Of a DNA stretch of 64,000 nucleotides, positions 18,440 to 26,636 are shown piece by piece. The position numbers and the translations under genes were made by a program. The notes under the pieces are model-generated. The model did no database searches. It saw only the letters and a program-made list of their open reading frames with translations, and was not told the DNA's origin. The stretch lies in contig PGZZ01000002.1 of NCBI GenBank assembly GCA_002841545.1, positions 310,001-374,000 of the forward strand. The letters run 5' to 3'. Origin of the DNA: Firmicutes bacterium HGW-Firmicutes-16. GTDB taxonomy: Bacteria > Bacillota > Clostridia > Oscillospirales > Oscillospiraceae. Each line of letters opens with the position of its first letter. Position 1 is the first letter of the stretch.

Positions 18440-19981
18440 GTGATCAAAATCAAAAGGCTGATATCATCTGTACTTGTCATATGTCTAATTCTTCTCGTCT
18501 GCCCCGTCTATTCTTCAGCCGCTTCTGTCTCCGATTTTTCGGACGTGCAAAGTTCGGACTGGTTTTATAACTCGGTAAACTTCGTAACTGCGAACGGCAT
18601 GTTCAATGGAACGAGCACAACAAGCTTTTCGCCGAGCAGCACGATGACACGCGGAATGTTCGTGACCGTTCTTGGACGATACGGCGGCGCACCATCTGTC
18701 AGCGATGGCGGCCAGCTCGGTACCATTACTAAGTCGGATGTCAATATGCGTTCTGCCCCATCCGCGAAAAACACCAGCGTTCTATACTGTCTCCAAACAG
18801 GCGCTGTTGTTTCCGTAATCAGTACCACCGCGGATCTTTCCGATCCAGCATATTCTTGGTACTACGTCAAGTATAACGGCACGCTGGGCTATATCAGAAG
18901 CGATCTTATGGCGGTGACCGAAACTGGCTTTTCAGACGTCTCCACCTCCGCATATTACTACTCTTATGTTCTGTGGGCGTTTTCCTCGGGCATCGCCTTC
19001 GCGACTGGCGACGGAACCTTTTCGCCTGATTACGATATAACCCGTGAAGAAATTTGTTCCATGCTTTATAACTACGCGGCTTACAAGAATTATCAGCTCG
19101 ATCCGACTGCTCCCGCCATCACCTTTACTGATATTTCGTCAGTTACTTCAACTTATGCTTCGGCGGTTTCCGCCTTGCAGAGGGTCGGCGTGATTACCGG
19201 CTACACAGACGGAACCTTTCGCCCGAAGGGCAGCGCAACCCGCGCCGAAGTCTCAACGATGCTTATGCGCTTTTTAGACGCGATAAGCTACAAAAAGGTC
19301 ACAGAATCCTCGTATGATTCCAACGGTAACTATATTTTTGGTACCGAAGTGCCACAAAAAGCTTCCGTCGGCACCGACTATTTCTCTGACGCCTGCTTCA
19401 TCGGACACTCACTAGTCAACGGGATTCAAAATTCTTTCGGCTTAACCAGTACCGATTTTTACTCGGTCAACGGCGCAACCGCACGATATTTTCTCGGTCT
19501 TACGGACTTCAAACTTTCAACAACCCATGTTGACGCGAATGGAAATACCGTGAACGATACCGGTACGCTCGAACAGGCGCTATCGCAAAAGAGCTACGGC
19601 AAGGTTTACATAATGCTTGGAATTAACGAGATTGCCTCAACAGACTCCGCCCGCCAGGCCTTTTACAGAAGTATGAGCAATATAGTTTCGCTTGTTCAAA
19701 AAACACAGCCGAACGCTGTTATCTACATTATTTCGCTGACGCCTGTCTCACAAAAGTGCTCGGAAAGCAGGAAGGGCGAAAGCCGCGACAACGTCATCGA
19801 TTTCAATTCGGTGCTGAAGCAGCTCTGCAAACACAAGAGCACCTATTATCTCAACACTTTCGACCTTAGCTGCGATGCAAACGGTTTTCTGCCAAGCAGC
19901 GCATGTATGTCGGATGGAATACATCTTCTCTCCAACGAATACGTAAAGCTCAAGAGCTATCTGCTGAGTCACACCGTATAA
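18440..19981 (+). CDS. Secreted SLH-SH3-SLH-SLH protein with a C-terminal SGNH hydrolase domain
   Basis: Exported surface protein. After a signal peptide (IKRLISSVLVICLILLVC..., cleavage after SSAA) come a first SLH repeat (FSDVQSSDWF to MTRGMFVTVLGR), a bacterial SH3 domain (VNMRSAPS, GTLGYIRSDL) and two more SLH repeats (DGTFSPDYDITREEICSML; DGTFRPKGSATRAEVSTML). The last ~200 residues form an SGNH esterase-like domain with nucleophile block FIGHSLVNG (GHS instead of GDS), block III MLGINE and catalytic DGIH. SLH repeats bind secondary cell-wall polymers. The start is uncertain: the GTG at 18440 abuts the GAGG, whereas an AUC at 18449 sits eight bases after AGAGGG. The same SLH-SH3-SLH-SLH order recurs in the protein at 53001-55982. 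Confidence 0.85.
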   Translation: MIKIKRLISSVLVICLILLVCPVYSSAASVSDFSDVQSSDWFYNSVNFVTANGMFNGTSTTSFSPSSTMTRGMFVTVLGRYGGAPSVSDGGQLGTITKSDVNMRSAPSAKNTSVLYCLQTGAVVSVISTTADLSDPAYSWYYVKYNGTLGYIRSDLMAVTETGFSDVSTSAYYYSYVLWAFSSGIAFATGDGTFSPDYDITREEICSMLYNYAAYKNYQLDPTAPAITFTDISSVTSTYASAVSALQRVGVITGYTDGTFRPKGSATRAEVSTMLMRFLDAISYKKVTESSYDSNGNYIFGTEVPQKASVGTDYFSDACFIGHSLVNGIQNSFGLTSTDFYSVNGATARYFLGLTDFKLSTTHVDANGNTVNDTGTLEQALSQKSYGKVYIMLGINEIASTDSARQAFYRSMSNIVSLVQKTQPNAVIYIISLTPVSQKCSESRKGESRDNVIDFNSVLKQLCKHKSTYYLNTFDLSCDANGFLPSSACMSDGIHLLSNEYVKLKSYLLSHTV

Positions 19982-20017
19982 AAAAATCCCGTTCGGAAAT
20001 CCGAACGGGATTTTTTT
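19981..20017. terminator. Bidirectional intrinsic terminator
   Basis: A 16-bp perfect stem, AAAAAATCCCGTTCGG and its complement, with an AAAT loop and a T-run. It lies between convergent genes. Confidence 0.92.
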
Positions 20018-20046
20018 ATTATACATGAAAGAAAAACATCCAAATA

Positions 20047-20952
20047 CTATTTTTTGGGGTCGGAAAGCAGCTCTTTAAAGGAAGTGGCAAGTCCCGCAAG
20101 TCCTTGAATATCCGAGGGTATTATAATCTTCGTTGCCGTGCCGTTCGCGGCGGCAACAAACGCTTCAAGCGCTTTGATTTTGATAACGGCCTCGGACGGT
20201 TCACTCTCGTTGATTCGGAGAATACCTTCGGCTGTAGCCGTCTGGACTTTCAGTATTGCTTCCGCTTCGCCCTCTGCTCTGAGTATCTGCGTTTGCTTCT
20301 GCGCATCGGCACGGAGGATTGCGGCTTCTTTTTCGCCCTCAGCCGAAAGGATTGCGGCTGTCTTTTCGCCCTCGGCGCGAAGAATTGCTTCTCGACGCTG
20401 ACGTTCCGCCTTCATCTGTTTCTCCATCGCGTCCTGAATCTCACGCGGCGGCAGTATGTTCTTGAGCTCAACACGGTTGACCTTTATTCCCCAAGGATCA
20501 GTAGCTTCATCCAGAATAACACGCATCTTTGTATTAATAACATCACGGCTCGTAAGTGTTTGATCAAGCTCCAGATCACCAATAATGTTACGCAGTGTCG
20601 TTGCGGAAAGATTCTCGATCGCGTTTATCGGATTCTCGACACCATATGTATACAGCTTTGGATCCGTAATTTCAAAATACAAAACGGTATCAATCTGCAT
20701 AGTTACGTTGTCCTTGGTAATAACGGGCTGTGGAGGAAAATCATAGACTTGCTCCTTCAGGGACACCTTTTTCGAAATAGCCTCAATGAAAGGTATCTTG
20801 AAGTGAAGCCCAACGTGCCAAGTGGTGCTGTATGCGCCGAGACGCTCAATGACAAAGGCCTGTGCCTGCGGAACAACGCGGATATTGCGGATCAGAACAA
20901 TGAGCGCAATAATAATGAGAAGTACCGGAATGATGTAATCAGTGAAATGCAT
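20047..20952 (-). CDS. SPFH/band 7 membrane protein (paraslipin/QmcA-like)
   Basis: One N-terminal membrane helix (IIPVLLIIIALIVLI) is followed by an SPFH domain with VPQAQAFVIERLG, KDNVTMQIDTVLYFEI and LRNIIGDLELDQTLTSRD. A long charged coiled coil follows, with repeats such as ILRAEGEKTAAILSAEGEK. This is the QmcA/paraslipin type, which forms large membrane-associated oligomers linked to membrane microdomains and protease control. I use the ATG at 20952 because AAAGGAAG lies seven bases upstream. The nfeD gene encoded just upstream on the same strand is the usual partner of SPFH proteins. Confidence 0.92.
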   Translation of the reverse strand: MHFTDYIIPVLLIIIALIVLIRNIRVVPQAQAFVIERLGAYSTTWHVGLHFKIPFIEAISKKVSLKEQVYDFPPQPVITKDNVTMQIDTVLYFEITDPKLYTYGVENPINAIENLSATTLRNIIGDLELDQTLTSRDVINTKMRVILDEATDPWGIKVNRVELKNILPPREIQDAMEKQMKAERQRREAILRAEGEKTAAILSAEGEKEAAILRADAQKQTQILRAEGEAEAILKVQTATAEGILRINESEPSEAVIKIKALEAFVAAANGTATKIIIPSDIQGLAGLATSFKELLSDPKK

Positions 20953-20994
20953 AAAAAAACTTCCTTTCTGCCGCATTACAAGCGGCGGCTTGTG

Positions 20995-21456
20995 TTATTT
21001 TTCTTCTGTTTTTACCGCTACCTGCGGTTCCACAATCAGTTTAACTCCCTCAATTGCTGTTACTTCTGTTCGTGTACCTTCTTCAACAATTTCGCCTGTC
21101 GTGCTTCGAGCCGTCCACATTCTTCCCCCGAGGGTGACGGCACCGGTACCCGCGACATTGTCAATTCTTTCTGTAACCGTAGCAACGCTCCCGATAGCCC
21201 TGTCTGCATTTGTCGGCTGTATTTTCCTATTAACATACTTTTTTGCCAAGGGTCTTGTCATTAAAAGCGTACCAACGGATACTACGATAAAGAGAACAAT
21301 CTGCAGCCAAACCGGTAAATCGAGAAAGGCGGCCGCGAGCGCTGTAAGAGCTCCGGCAGCGAACCAGATAGAGGTAAGTCCGGCTGTCGCACCCTCAGCA
21401 ATGAGAAATAGAACAATAAGAACTGCCCATACAACAGTCATGGTATCCACAGGCAT
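20995..21456 (-). CDS. NfeD family membrane protein
   Basis: This 153-residue protein has three or four membrane helices, followed by a C-terminal OB-fold of about 65 residues containing GAVTLGGRMWTAR. That is the short NfeD (NfeD1b) architecture. NfeD proteins accompany SPFH proteins and are thought to help assemble them; here the two genes are adjacent and co-directional. AAGGAGG lies just before the start, with a GTG two codons in (21450) at a more usual spacing. The exact start is uncertain by two codons. Confidence 0.88.
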   Translation of the reverse strand: MPVDTMTVVWAVLIVLFLIAEGATAGLTSIWFAAGALTALAAAFLDLPVWLQIVLFIVVSVGTLLMTRPLAKKYVNRKIQPTNADRAIGSVATVTERIDNVAGTGAVTLGGRMWTARSTTGEIVEEGTRTEVTAIEGVKLIVEPQVAVKTEEK

Positions 21457-21483
21457 CCCCTCCTTTTATTTATATCTCTTAAT

Positions 21484-22767
21484 TTATGCTTTTTTTCTGA
21501 CTGCTATGTCTTCGCGTTTCGGACCGGTGGAGACCAAGTTAATCGGCACATGAATATGCGCTTCAATGAAGTCGACATAGTCCTTGAGCTGCTTGGGAAG
21601 TGAATCATAGTCATTAACACCGCGAATATCGCATTTCCAACCCTGCAAAGTTTCAAAAACCGGCTTGACACGGTTGAGCTTTGTGGTAACAGGAAAATCA
21701 GAAGTCACTTTTCCATCAATTTCATAGCCGACGCAGACCTTAATTTCATCCATGTAGCCTAGTACATCCACGGCCGTAATAACAGCCTCGGTCGCTCCCT
21801 GCATGCGGCAGCCGAAATCGGTAGCGACAGCATCAAACCAGCCGACTCTGCGGGGTCTGCCCGTGGTTGCGCCGTATTCTCCGTTGTCTCCGCCCAGACG
21901 GCGAAGCATATCCGCCTCTTCATCGAACAACTCGGTAACAAAAGCACCGCCGCCGACTGCGCTCGAATAAGCCTTAGTGACTGCAATAACGCTTTTAATC
22001 TCCGTGGGCGGAATGCCTGCGCCGACTGTTCCGTAGCCTGCTAGTGTGTTCGACGAGGTAACATAGGGATAAATTCCGTAATCTGTGTCCTTAAGCGTTC
22101 CGAGCTGACCTTCGAGAAGGATGTCCTTCCCTTCTCGAAGCGCTTTGTGGATAATTTCTGAAATATCGCCGACAAAGGGCGCGATGAGCTCACGCTGTGC
22201 GACCATTTCGGCATAAAGCTCTTCGGGATCGAGACGCGGCTTGTGATACAAATGCTCGAGCAAAGTGTTTTTGATTTCGCATACGTTTTTCAAACGACTT
22301 TTGAGTAGCTCGTCATCAAAAAGCTCATTCACCTGAAAGCCGACCTTCGCAAACTTATCCGAATAGAAAGGCGCGATGCCCGACTTTGTCGAGCCGAAGG
22401 CTTTTCCGGCAAGGCGCTCTTCTTCGTATGCATCGAAAAGGATGTGATAAGGCATCACAACCTGCGTACGGTCGGAGATTATTATCTTTGGTTCCGGAAC
22501 GTCGCGTTCTCGCAGGGCGTTCACTTCGTCCGTAAACGAGCGAATGTTGAGCGCGACTCCATTGCCGATGATATTTGTCGTATGTGGGTAAAATATGCCC
22601 GAGGGAAGCGAGTGCAACGCAAATTTGCCATATTTATTAATAATGGTGTGTCCGGCATTAGCACCACCCTGAAAGCGGACTATGATGTCGGATTTCTCGG
22701 CAAGCATATCGGTTATCTTGCCTTTTCCTTCATCGCCCCAGTTTGCGCCAACTATTGCCTTAACCAT
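21484..22767 (-). CDS. purA: Adenylosuccinate synthetase
   Basis: PurA joins IMP and aspartate using GTP in the first committed step to AMP. Visible motifs are GANWGDEGKGKITD (P-loop with catalytic Asp), GGANAGHTI (catalytic His), the loop GTVGAGIP and GRPRRVGWFD. The ATG at 22767 has GAGGTG at a proper distance and gives 427 aa. A GTG three codons upstream is less likely. Confidence 0.97.
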   Translation of the reverse strand: MVKAIVGANWGDEGKGKITDMLAEKSDIIVRFQGGANAGHTIINKYGKFALHSLPSGIFYPHTTNIIGNGVALNIRSFTDEVNALRERDVPEPKIIISDRTQVVMPYHILFDAYEEERLAGKAFGSTKSGIAPFYSDKFAKVGFQVNELFDDELLKSRLKNVCEIKNTLLEHLYHKPRLDPEELYAEMVAQRELIAPFVGDISEIIHKALREGKDILLEGQLGTLKDTDYGIYPYVTSSNTLAGYGTVGAGIPPTEIKSVIAVTKAYSSAVGGGAFVTELFDEEADMLRRLGGDNGEYGATTGRPRRVGWFDAVATDFGCRMQGATEAVITAVDVLGYMDEIKVCVGYEIDGKVTSDFPVTTKLNRVKPVFETLQGWKCDIRGVNDYDSLPKQLKDYVDFIEAHIHVPINLVSTGPKREDIAVRKKA

Positions 22768-22822
22768 GAATGTCACCTCATTGATTCGAATATGTTTATA
22801 TTCATATTTTTCGTACTTTATA

Positions 22823-22851
22823 ATTGTATATTATTTCTTATTCTTTTGCAA
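22823..22851 (-). promoter_or_regulatory. Probable purA promoter
   Basis: On the minus strand TTGCAA (22846-22851) is followed after 17 bases by TACAAT (22823-22828), about 55 bases before the purA start. Confidence 0.5.
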
Positions 22852-22985
22852 GGCGAAAATTAAGGCTTTACTTTCATAATTTACTGTTATAGAATGTGAC
22901 TGCGCTAGTGGACTATTTTGTCATACACTCGCAAACATATAACGGAATATTGTCTTCCGCTGAAATACAATAAGGTGGTATTTTT

Positions 22986-23285
22986 ATGAACAAACAGAAT
23001 AAAAAACCCCGCAACGAAGAGATGTATCGGGCTATCCTTACTCTCAAAACCGTTGAAGAATGCATGGGTTTCTTTGATGACCTTTGCACAATCACCGAAC
23101 TTCAGGCGATGGAGCAGCGCTATCAGGTCGCATCGTTACTCAATAAGGGTTGCATTTATAACGAAATTCTCGAGCAAACGGGCGCGAGCAGCGCTACTAT
23201 CAGCCGCGTGAACCGCTCTCTGCAATACGGTCAGGAAGGCTATGCCTGCGTTTTCAAGCGTCTGGAAGATCAGGAAGATAAGTAG
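22986..23285 (+). CDS. YerC/YecD-type TrpR-like DNA-binding protein
   Basis: A 99-residue protein of the Trp-repressor superfamily. A helical N-terminus with AILTLKTVEECMGFFDDLCT is followed by TELQAMEQRYQVASLL and the helix-turn-helix NEILEQTGASSATISRVNR. This matches the YerC family found across Firmicutes. It is probably a transcriptional regulator; its ligand and targets are not known from the sequence. AAGGTGG precedes the ATG. Confidence 0.9.
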   Translation: MNKQNKKPRNEEMYRAILTLKTVEECMGFFDDLCTITELQAMEQRYQVASLLNKGCIYNEILEQTGASSATISRVNRSLQYGQEGYACVFKRLEDQEDK

Positions 23286-23325
23286 CATTAGCCCCGCGCT
23301 ATCATAAATATTTACTTATTAACAG

Positions 23326-23356
23326 AACGACCATCCGTTTTATGATGGTCGTTTTG
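23326..23356 (+). terminator. Intrinsic terminator after the TrpR-like gene
   Basis: A 10-bp stem AACGACCATC/GATGGTCGTT with an 8-base loop, followed by TTTG. It ends only ~30 bases before the next start, so readthrough is possible. Confidence 0.7.
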
Positions 23357-23386
23357 TACCTTGTTATCCGGAAAGGGATGAACAAA

Positions 23387-24124
23387 ATGAGTTCCTATGG
23401 TCCTCTTGCACCGGTATATGACAAATTTACAAGCGATATCCGCTATGATGATTTTGCCGATTTCTATGAGAAGGTTTTCAAAGAAAAGGGCAAGACTGTC
23501 AAAACTCTGCTCGACGTGGGCTGCGGAACAGGCACGCTCACGGCTATGATGGCGCAGCGCGGCTATGAGATGGTTGCCGCTGACTCGTCCTCCGACATGC
23601 TTTGTATTGCACAAGAGAAGTTTTCGGAGCTGAACAACATCATCCCGCCCCTTTTTCTGTGCCAATCGATGACGGAGCTTGACCTTTATGGCACTGTTGA
23701 CGCCACGATATCTTGTCTTGACGCAGTCAATTACCTTCCACCCTCCGATTTACCGGGATTTTTCCGACTTCTACACCTTTTTATAGAGCCGGGCGGAGTT
23801 TTCATTTTTGATATCAATTCTCCCGAACGACTTCGGTCGCTCGACGGCTTCACCTCTGTTGACGAGGACGAGAATAACCTTTGCCTATGGCGGGCAGACT
23901 TTTCGAAGGAAGAAAAAGCTCTGTACTACGGAATGGACCTTTTCACCCGAAGAGGAAGGTTCTGGCAGCGCTCCTGCGAGGAGCACATCGAATACTCCCA
24001 CGAGCCGGATGAGCTTTCCGCACTTCTCTTGTTCGCAGGCTTTACCGGAATCGAAACACGCACAGACGGGCCGCAGAACGAGCTGGGCAGAATATTTATT
24101 ATCGCTGAGAACACTTCGCATTGA
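23387..24124 (+). CDS. Class I SAM-dependent methyltransferase
   Basis: The Rossmann-fold methyltransferase core is visible: SAM-binding LLDVGCGTGTLTAMMAQRG, the acidic strand MVAADSSSDML and ATISCLDAVNYL. The N-terminus MSSYGPLAPVYDKF resembles small-molecule methyltransferases. The substrate cannot be told. The ATG at 23387 is preferred over the upstream ATG at 23342, which lies inside the preceding terminator hairpin; GGAAAGGG is upstream. The product is 245 aa. hslO follows after 11 bases, probably co-transcribed. Confidence 0.85.
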   Translation: MSSYGPLAPVYDKFTSDIRYDDFADFYEKVFKEKGKTVKTLLDVGCGTGTLTAMMAQRGYEMVAADSSSDMLCIAQEKFSELNNIIPPLFLCQSMTELDLYGTVDATISCLDAVNYLPPSDLPGFFRLLHLFIEPGGVFIFDINSPERLRSLDGFTSVDEDENNLCLWRADFSKEEKALYYGMDLFTRRGRFWQRSCEEHIEYSHEPDELSALLLFAGFTGIETRTDGPQNELGRIFIIAENTSH

Positions 24125-24135
24125 GGTAGCATTTA

Positions 24136-25011
24136 ATGGATGAGATCATACGCGCCGTCACAAGCGACGGTTTTATAAAAATTTCAGCAATTAGCGGAAG
24201 GGGCATTGTCGAGCACGCAAGACAAATTCACGACCTCAGTCCTGTTGCATCGGCTGCTTTGGGAAGAACGCTCTGCGCCTGCTCCATACTCGGCGACCTC
24301 CTCAAGGAGGAAGACGCGACAGTTACGCTCCGTTTGAACGGCAGCGGACCCATCGGCACTGTAATCGCAGTTTCGGACAGCACAGGTAACGTGCGCGGCT
24401 ATGTTCAAGAGCCTCACATTGATTTGCCGCTCAAGGCAAACGGTAAGCTCGATGTCGGCGGCGCAGTCGGTAAAAACGGCACACTTACTGTCAGCCGTGA
24501 CCTTGGGCTTAAAGAGCCGTATATAGGCTCGACCGCCCTTGTCAGCGGCGAAGTTGCAGAAGATTTGACCTACTATTTTGTCGAAAGCGAGCAGGTCGGT
24601 GCGGCATGCGGACTCGGTGTGCTTGTCGATACCGATTTGTCCATCAAGTGCGCGGGCGGCTTCATTGTCGCGCTTCTGCCCGGCGCGCCCGCTTCCCTTA
24701 TCGAAACAGTCGAAGCAAACATAGCGAAAATGGGGCAGGTCACAGACATATTGAAGGATGGCACCGCGGAGGACCTCATAAATCGTGTTCTTGCGGGTCT
24801 GGAGCCGGAAATTCTGGCGCAGAAATCAGTCGAATACCACTGCTATTGTAGCCGCGAGCGCGTTTCAAGTGCGCTCGAAAGCATTGGGAGCGAAGCTCTT
24901 GAGGAGATTGCCGAAAGCGGAGATGATGCCGAGATAAACTGCCATTTCTGCAACAAAACATATACATTCACACCCGACGAAATTCGGGCGATTTCCACAC
25001 GGTCTGAATAA
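24136..25011 (+). CDS. hslO: Redox-regulated chaperone Hsp33
   Basis: Hsp33 is a holdase chaperone switched on by oxidation of four zinc-bound cysteines. The C-terminal zinc switch is intact: CYC about 30 residues before CHFC. N-terminal family motifs include ATVTLRLNGSGPIG and GYVQEPHIDLPL. Length (291 aa) is typical. It lies in tandem with the methyltransferase gene and before the tRNA operon. Confidence 0.95.
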   Translation: MDEIIRAVTSDGFIKISAISGRGIVEHARQIHDLSPVASAALGRTLCACSILGDLLKEEDATVTLRLNGSGPIGTVIAVSDSTGNVRGYVQEPHIDLPLKANGKLDVGGAVGKNGTLTVSRDLGLKEPYIGSTALVSGEVAEDLTYYFVESEQVGAACGLGVLVDTDLSIKCAGGFIVALLPGAPASLIETVEANIAKMGQVTDILKDGTAEDLINRVLAGLEPEILAQKSVEYHCYCSRERVSSALESIGSEALEEIAESGDDAEINCHFCNKTYTFTPDEIRAISTRSE

Positions 25012-25055
25012 TTCTTTGAGCTCCGTCGCGAGGTCAAAAAAATGGGAAAATGAAC

Positions 25056-25084
25056 TTGACAATTGCTGAATAATTTAGTATACT
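25056..25084 (+). promoter_or_regulatory. Strong promoter of the tRNA operon
   Basis: Consensus TTGACA (25056-25061), a 17-base spacer, then TATACT (25079-25084), 28 bases before tRNA-Val. Confidence 0.85.
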
Positions 25085-25111
25085 GGCAAAGCCGCTTGAG
25101 GTTTTGCATAT

Positions 25112-25187
25112 GGGAGCATAGCTCAGCTGGAAGAGCACATGCCTTACAAGCATGGGGTCACAGGTTCGAGCCCTGTTGTTCCCACCA
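25112..25187 (+). tRNA. tRNA-Val (anticodon TAC)
   Basis: The cloverleaf folds with acceptor GGGAGCA/TGTTCCC, anticodon loop CTTACAA, T-arm ACAGG-TTCGAGC-CCTGT and an encoded CCA. It is the first of five tRNAs behind one promoter. Confidence 0.95.
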
Positions 25188-25229
25188 TACGCTTTCGGCG
25201 TAGATTTCTCGCAAAACCGGCACCAAAAT

Positions 25230-25306
25230 GGCCCAGTAGTTCAGTTGGTTAGAACGCCAGCCTGTCACGCTGGAGGTCGACGGTTCGAGCCCGTTCTGGG
25301 TCGCCA
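25230..25306 (+). tRNA. tRNA-Asp (anticodon GTC)
   Basis: Acceptor GGCCCAG/CTGGGTC, anticodon stem CCAGC/GCTGG with loop CTGTCAC, discriminator G and encoded CCA. Confidence 0.95.
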
Positions 25307-25329
25307 AGGGATGCAATCGTGTCCCTTAT

Positions 25330-25405
<76 letters not shown>

Positions 25406-25407
25406 AA

Positions 25408-25437
25408 CCCCATCGGATGATTATTCATCCGATGGGG
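25408..25437 (+). other. Perfect hairpin between tRNA-Phe and tRNA-Gly
   Basis: A 13-bp perfect stem (CCCCATCGGATGA) with a TTAT loop. No T-run follows, so an RNA-processing or stabilising role is more likely than termination. Confidence 0.7.
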
Positions 25438-25448
25438 CAACAAAAAAT

Positions 25449-25524
25449 GCGGGCGTAGCTCATTTGGCAGAGCGCCACCTTGCCAAGGTGGAGGTAGCGA
25501 GTTCGAATCTCGTCGCCCGCTCCA
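25449..25524 (+). tRNA. tRNA-Gly (anticodon GCC)
   Basis: Acceptor GCGGGCG/CGCCCGC, anticodon stem CCACC/GGTGG with loop TTGCCAA, encoded CCA. Confidence 0.95.
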
Positions 25525-25548
25525 ATATTTTTGCAAAGCAAAAATATT
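25524..25548 (+). other. Perfect hairpin between tRNA-Gly and tRNA-Cys
   Basis: An 11-bp perfect stem AATATTTTTGC/GCAAAAATATT with an AAA loop. It begins on the last base of the CCA of tRNA-Gly. Confidence 0.65.
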
Positions 25549-25573
25549 GATGATATCATCAAATTGTATATTT

Positions 25574-25649
25574 GGCGCCATAGCCAAGTGGTAAGGCAGT
25601 GGACTGCAAATCCGCGATTCCCCCAGTTCAAATCTGGGTGGCGCCTCCA
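25574..25649 (+). tRNA. tRNA-Cys (anticodon GCA)
   Basis: Acceptor GGCGCCA/TGGCGCC, anticodon loop CTGCAAA, encoded CCA. It is the last tRNA of the operon, directly before the terminator. Confidence 0.95.
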
Positions 25650-25651
25650 AA

Positions 25652-25688
25652 AAGAAGAGCCGAAAACATTGTGTTTTCGGCTCTTCTT
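25652..25688. terminator. Terminator of the tRNA operon
   Basis: A 17-bp perfect stem (AAGAAGAGCCGAAAACA and its complement) with a TTG loop. It also faces the end of the convergent minus-strand gene. Confidence 0.9.
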
Positions 25689-25706
25689 ATTATATTTCGT
25701 TATTTT

Positions 25707-26135
25707 TTATTCATTGATATATTCTTGGCTTAATATTACTTGTTTTATGAGAGTGTAATTCTTAACTTCATTAATCAATCTGATTAATGAAGAAAATATA
25801 AATATAAAAACAATTAAAGCAATATATGTAGTATAACTATAATTCTTTTTTAGGTAAATCATTGTATTGCCGGATAATTTTTTTATTCCGTAGTGGTTAT
25901 TTACATTCTTCGCTCCAAACGTGATTAACCAATAGTACCCAATTATAGGGGCAAATAATGCAAAATAGCAGTATTCTTGGTAATAAATATATAGCGGAAC
26001 GAATAATACTATGCCAGCTAAATATGAAATTGACAAAATCAATATTGCTGTCTTTGTTTTCTTGCGGAACATTTCAATTAATTCAGGCTCTTGTTGCGCA
26101 AGTGGATAATAAACTCGTTCATCAACTTTTGTCAT
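25707..26135 (-). CDS. Hypothetical AT-rich membrane protein
   Basis: A 142-residue protein of no family I recognise. The N-terminal ~28 residues are charged and cytoplasmic (KVDERVYYPLAQQEPELIEMFRKKTK). Two hydrophobic segments follow (ILILSISYLAGIVLFVPLYIYY and CYFALFAPIIGYYWLI), then a basic loop and a last helix (YIALIVFIFIFSSLI). The coding region is much richer in A/T than its neighbours and sits against the 3' end of a tRNA array, a common insertion position. This suggests acquisition by transfer, but no integrase or att repeat is visible. GGGAGGAAT precedes the ATG. The 168 bases to the next gene show only the DUF1858 promoter. Confidence 0.6.
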   Translation of the reverse strand: MTKVDERVYYPLAQQEPELIEMFRKKTKTAILILSISYLAGIVLFVPLYIYYQEYCYFALFAPIIGYYWLITFGAKNVNNHYGIKKLSGNTMIYLKKNYSYTTYIALIVFIFIFSSLIRLINEVKNYTLIKQVILSQEYINE

Positions 26136-26274
26136 AATATTATTCCTCCCATCAGTGGGTTCGATTTAGTTTAAATTATTTGAATACAACTACAAGTTTT
26201 CTCTTCCCTAATCATACCATCCGCCTATCCTAAATGCAACGGGGCTGATATATCACGCTCTTTATCATTTAGTC

Positions 26275-26303
26275 TTGCATTTTTCATACTAGCTGAGTAT
26301 AAT
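26275..26303 (+). promoter_or_regulatory. Promoter of the DUF1858 gene
   Basis: TTGCAT (26275-26280), a 17-base spacer, then TATAAT (26298-26303). The in-frame ATG at 26304 touches the -10 box, so translation must start downstream. Confidence 0.7.
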
Positions 26304-26333
26304 ATGGCTATAAACAATTTGGAGGTATGCACG

Positions 26334-26552
26334 GTGTATACTATTACAAAGGATTCAATTCTTATCGAAGTTTTGGAAAATGCTCCTCAGACCGCTCCGT
26401 TTTTCAACGCGATTGGCATGCATTGTCTGACCTGCGTGCTTGCGACTGACGAAACTATTGAGCAGGCCTGCGCCGCACACGGCTTCGATGTTGACGATTT
26501 TGTCATGCAGGTCAACAATTACCTGGAAGAGCAGGAAGCCCAGCAGGGTTAA
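26334..26552 (+). CDS. DUF1858 / hybrid-cluster-associated redox disulfide domain protein
   Basis: A small single-domain protein (72 aa) matching the DUF1858/TIGR03980 layout: VLENAPQTAPFFNAIGMHCLTC with a CxxC pair, then ETIEQACAAHGFDVDDFV. Members often occur beside hybrid-cluster or other redox proteins in anaerobes and are thought to hold a redox disulfide. I take the GTG at 26334 as start: GGAGG lies eight bases upstream, and the alternative ATG overlaps the promoter. Confidence 0.85.
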   Translation: MYTITKDSILIEVLENAPQTAPFFNAIGMHCLTCVLATDETIEQACAAHGFDVDDFVMQVNNYLEEQEAQQG

Positions 26553-26636
26553 ATCGTTTTAAACCATATGCCGTTTCAGTAATTTCGCATCTGCGGAAAG
26601 TATTGGAGCGGTATATTGCTATTAGGAGGAATCTTT

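Noticed and set aside
20104-21264. A 386-codon plus-strand ORF
   Set aside because: It lies antisense to the SPFH and NfeD genes, whose motifs are clear. Its translation has no recognisable domain and it lacks a ribosome-binding site.
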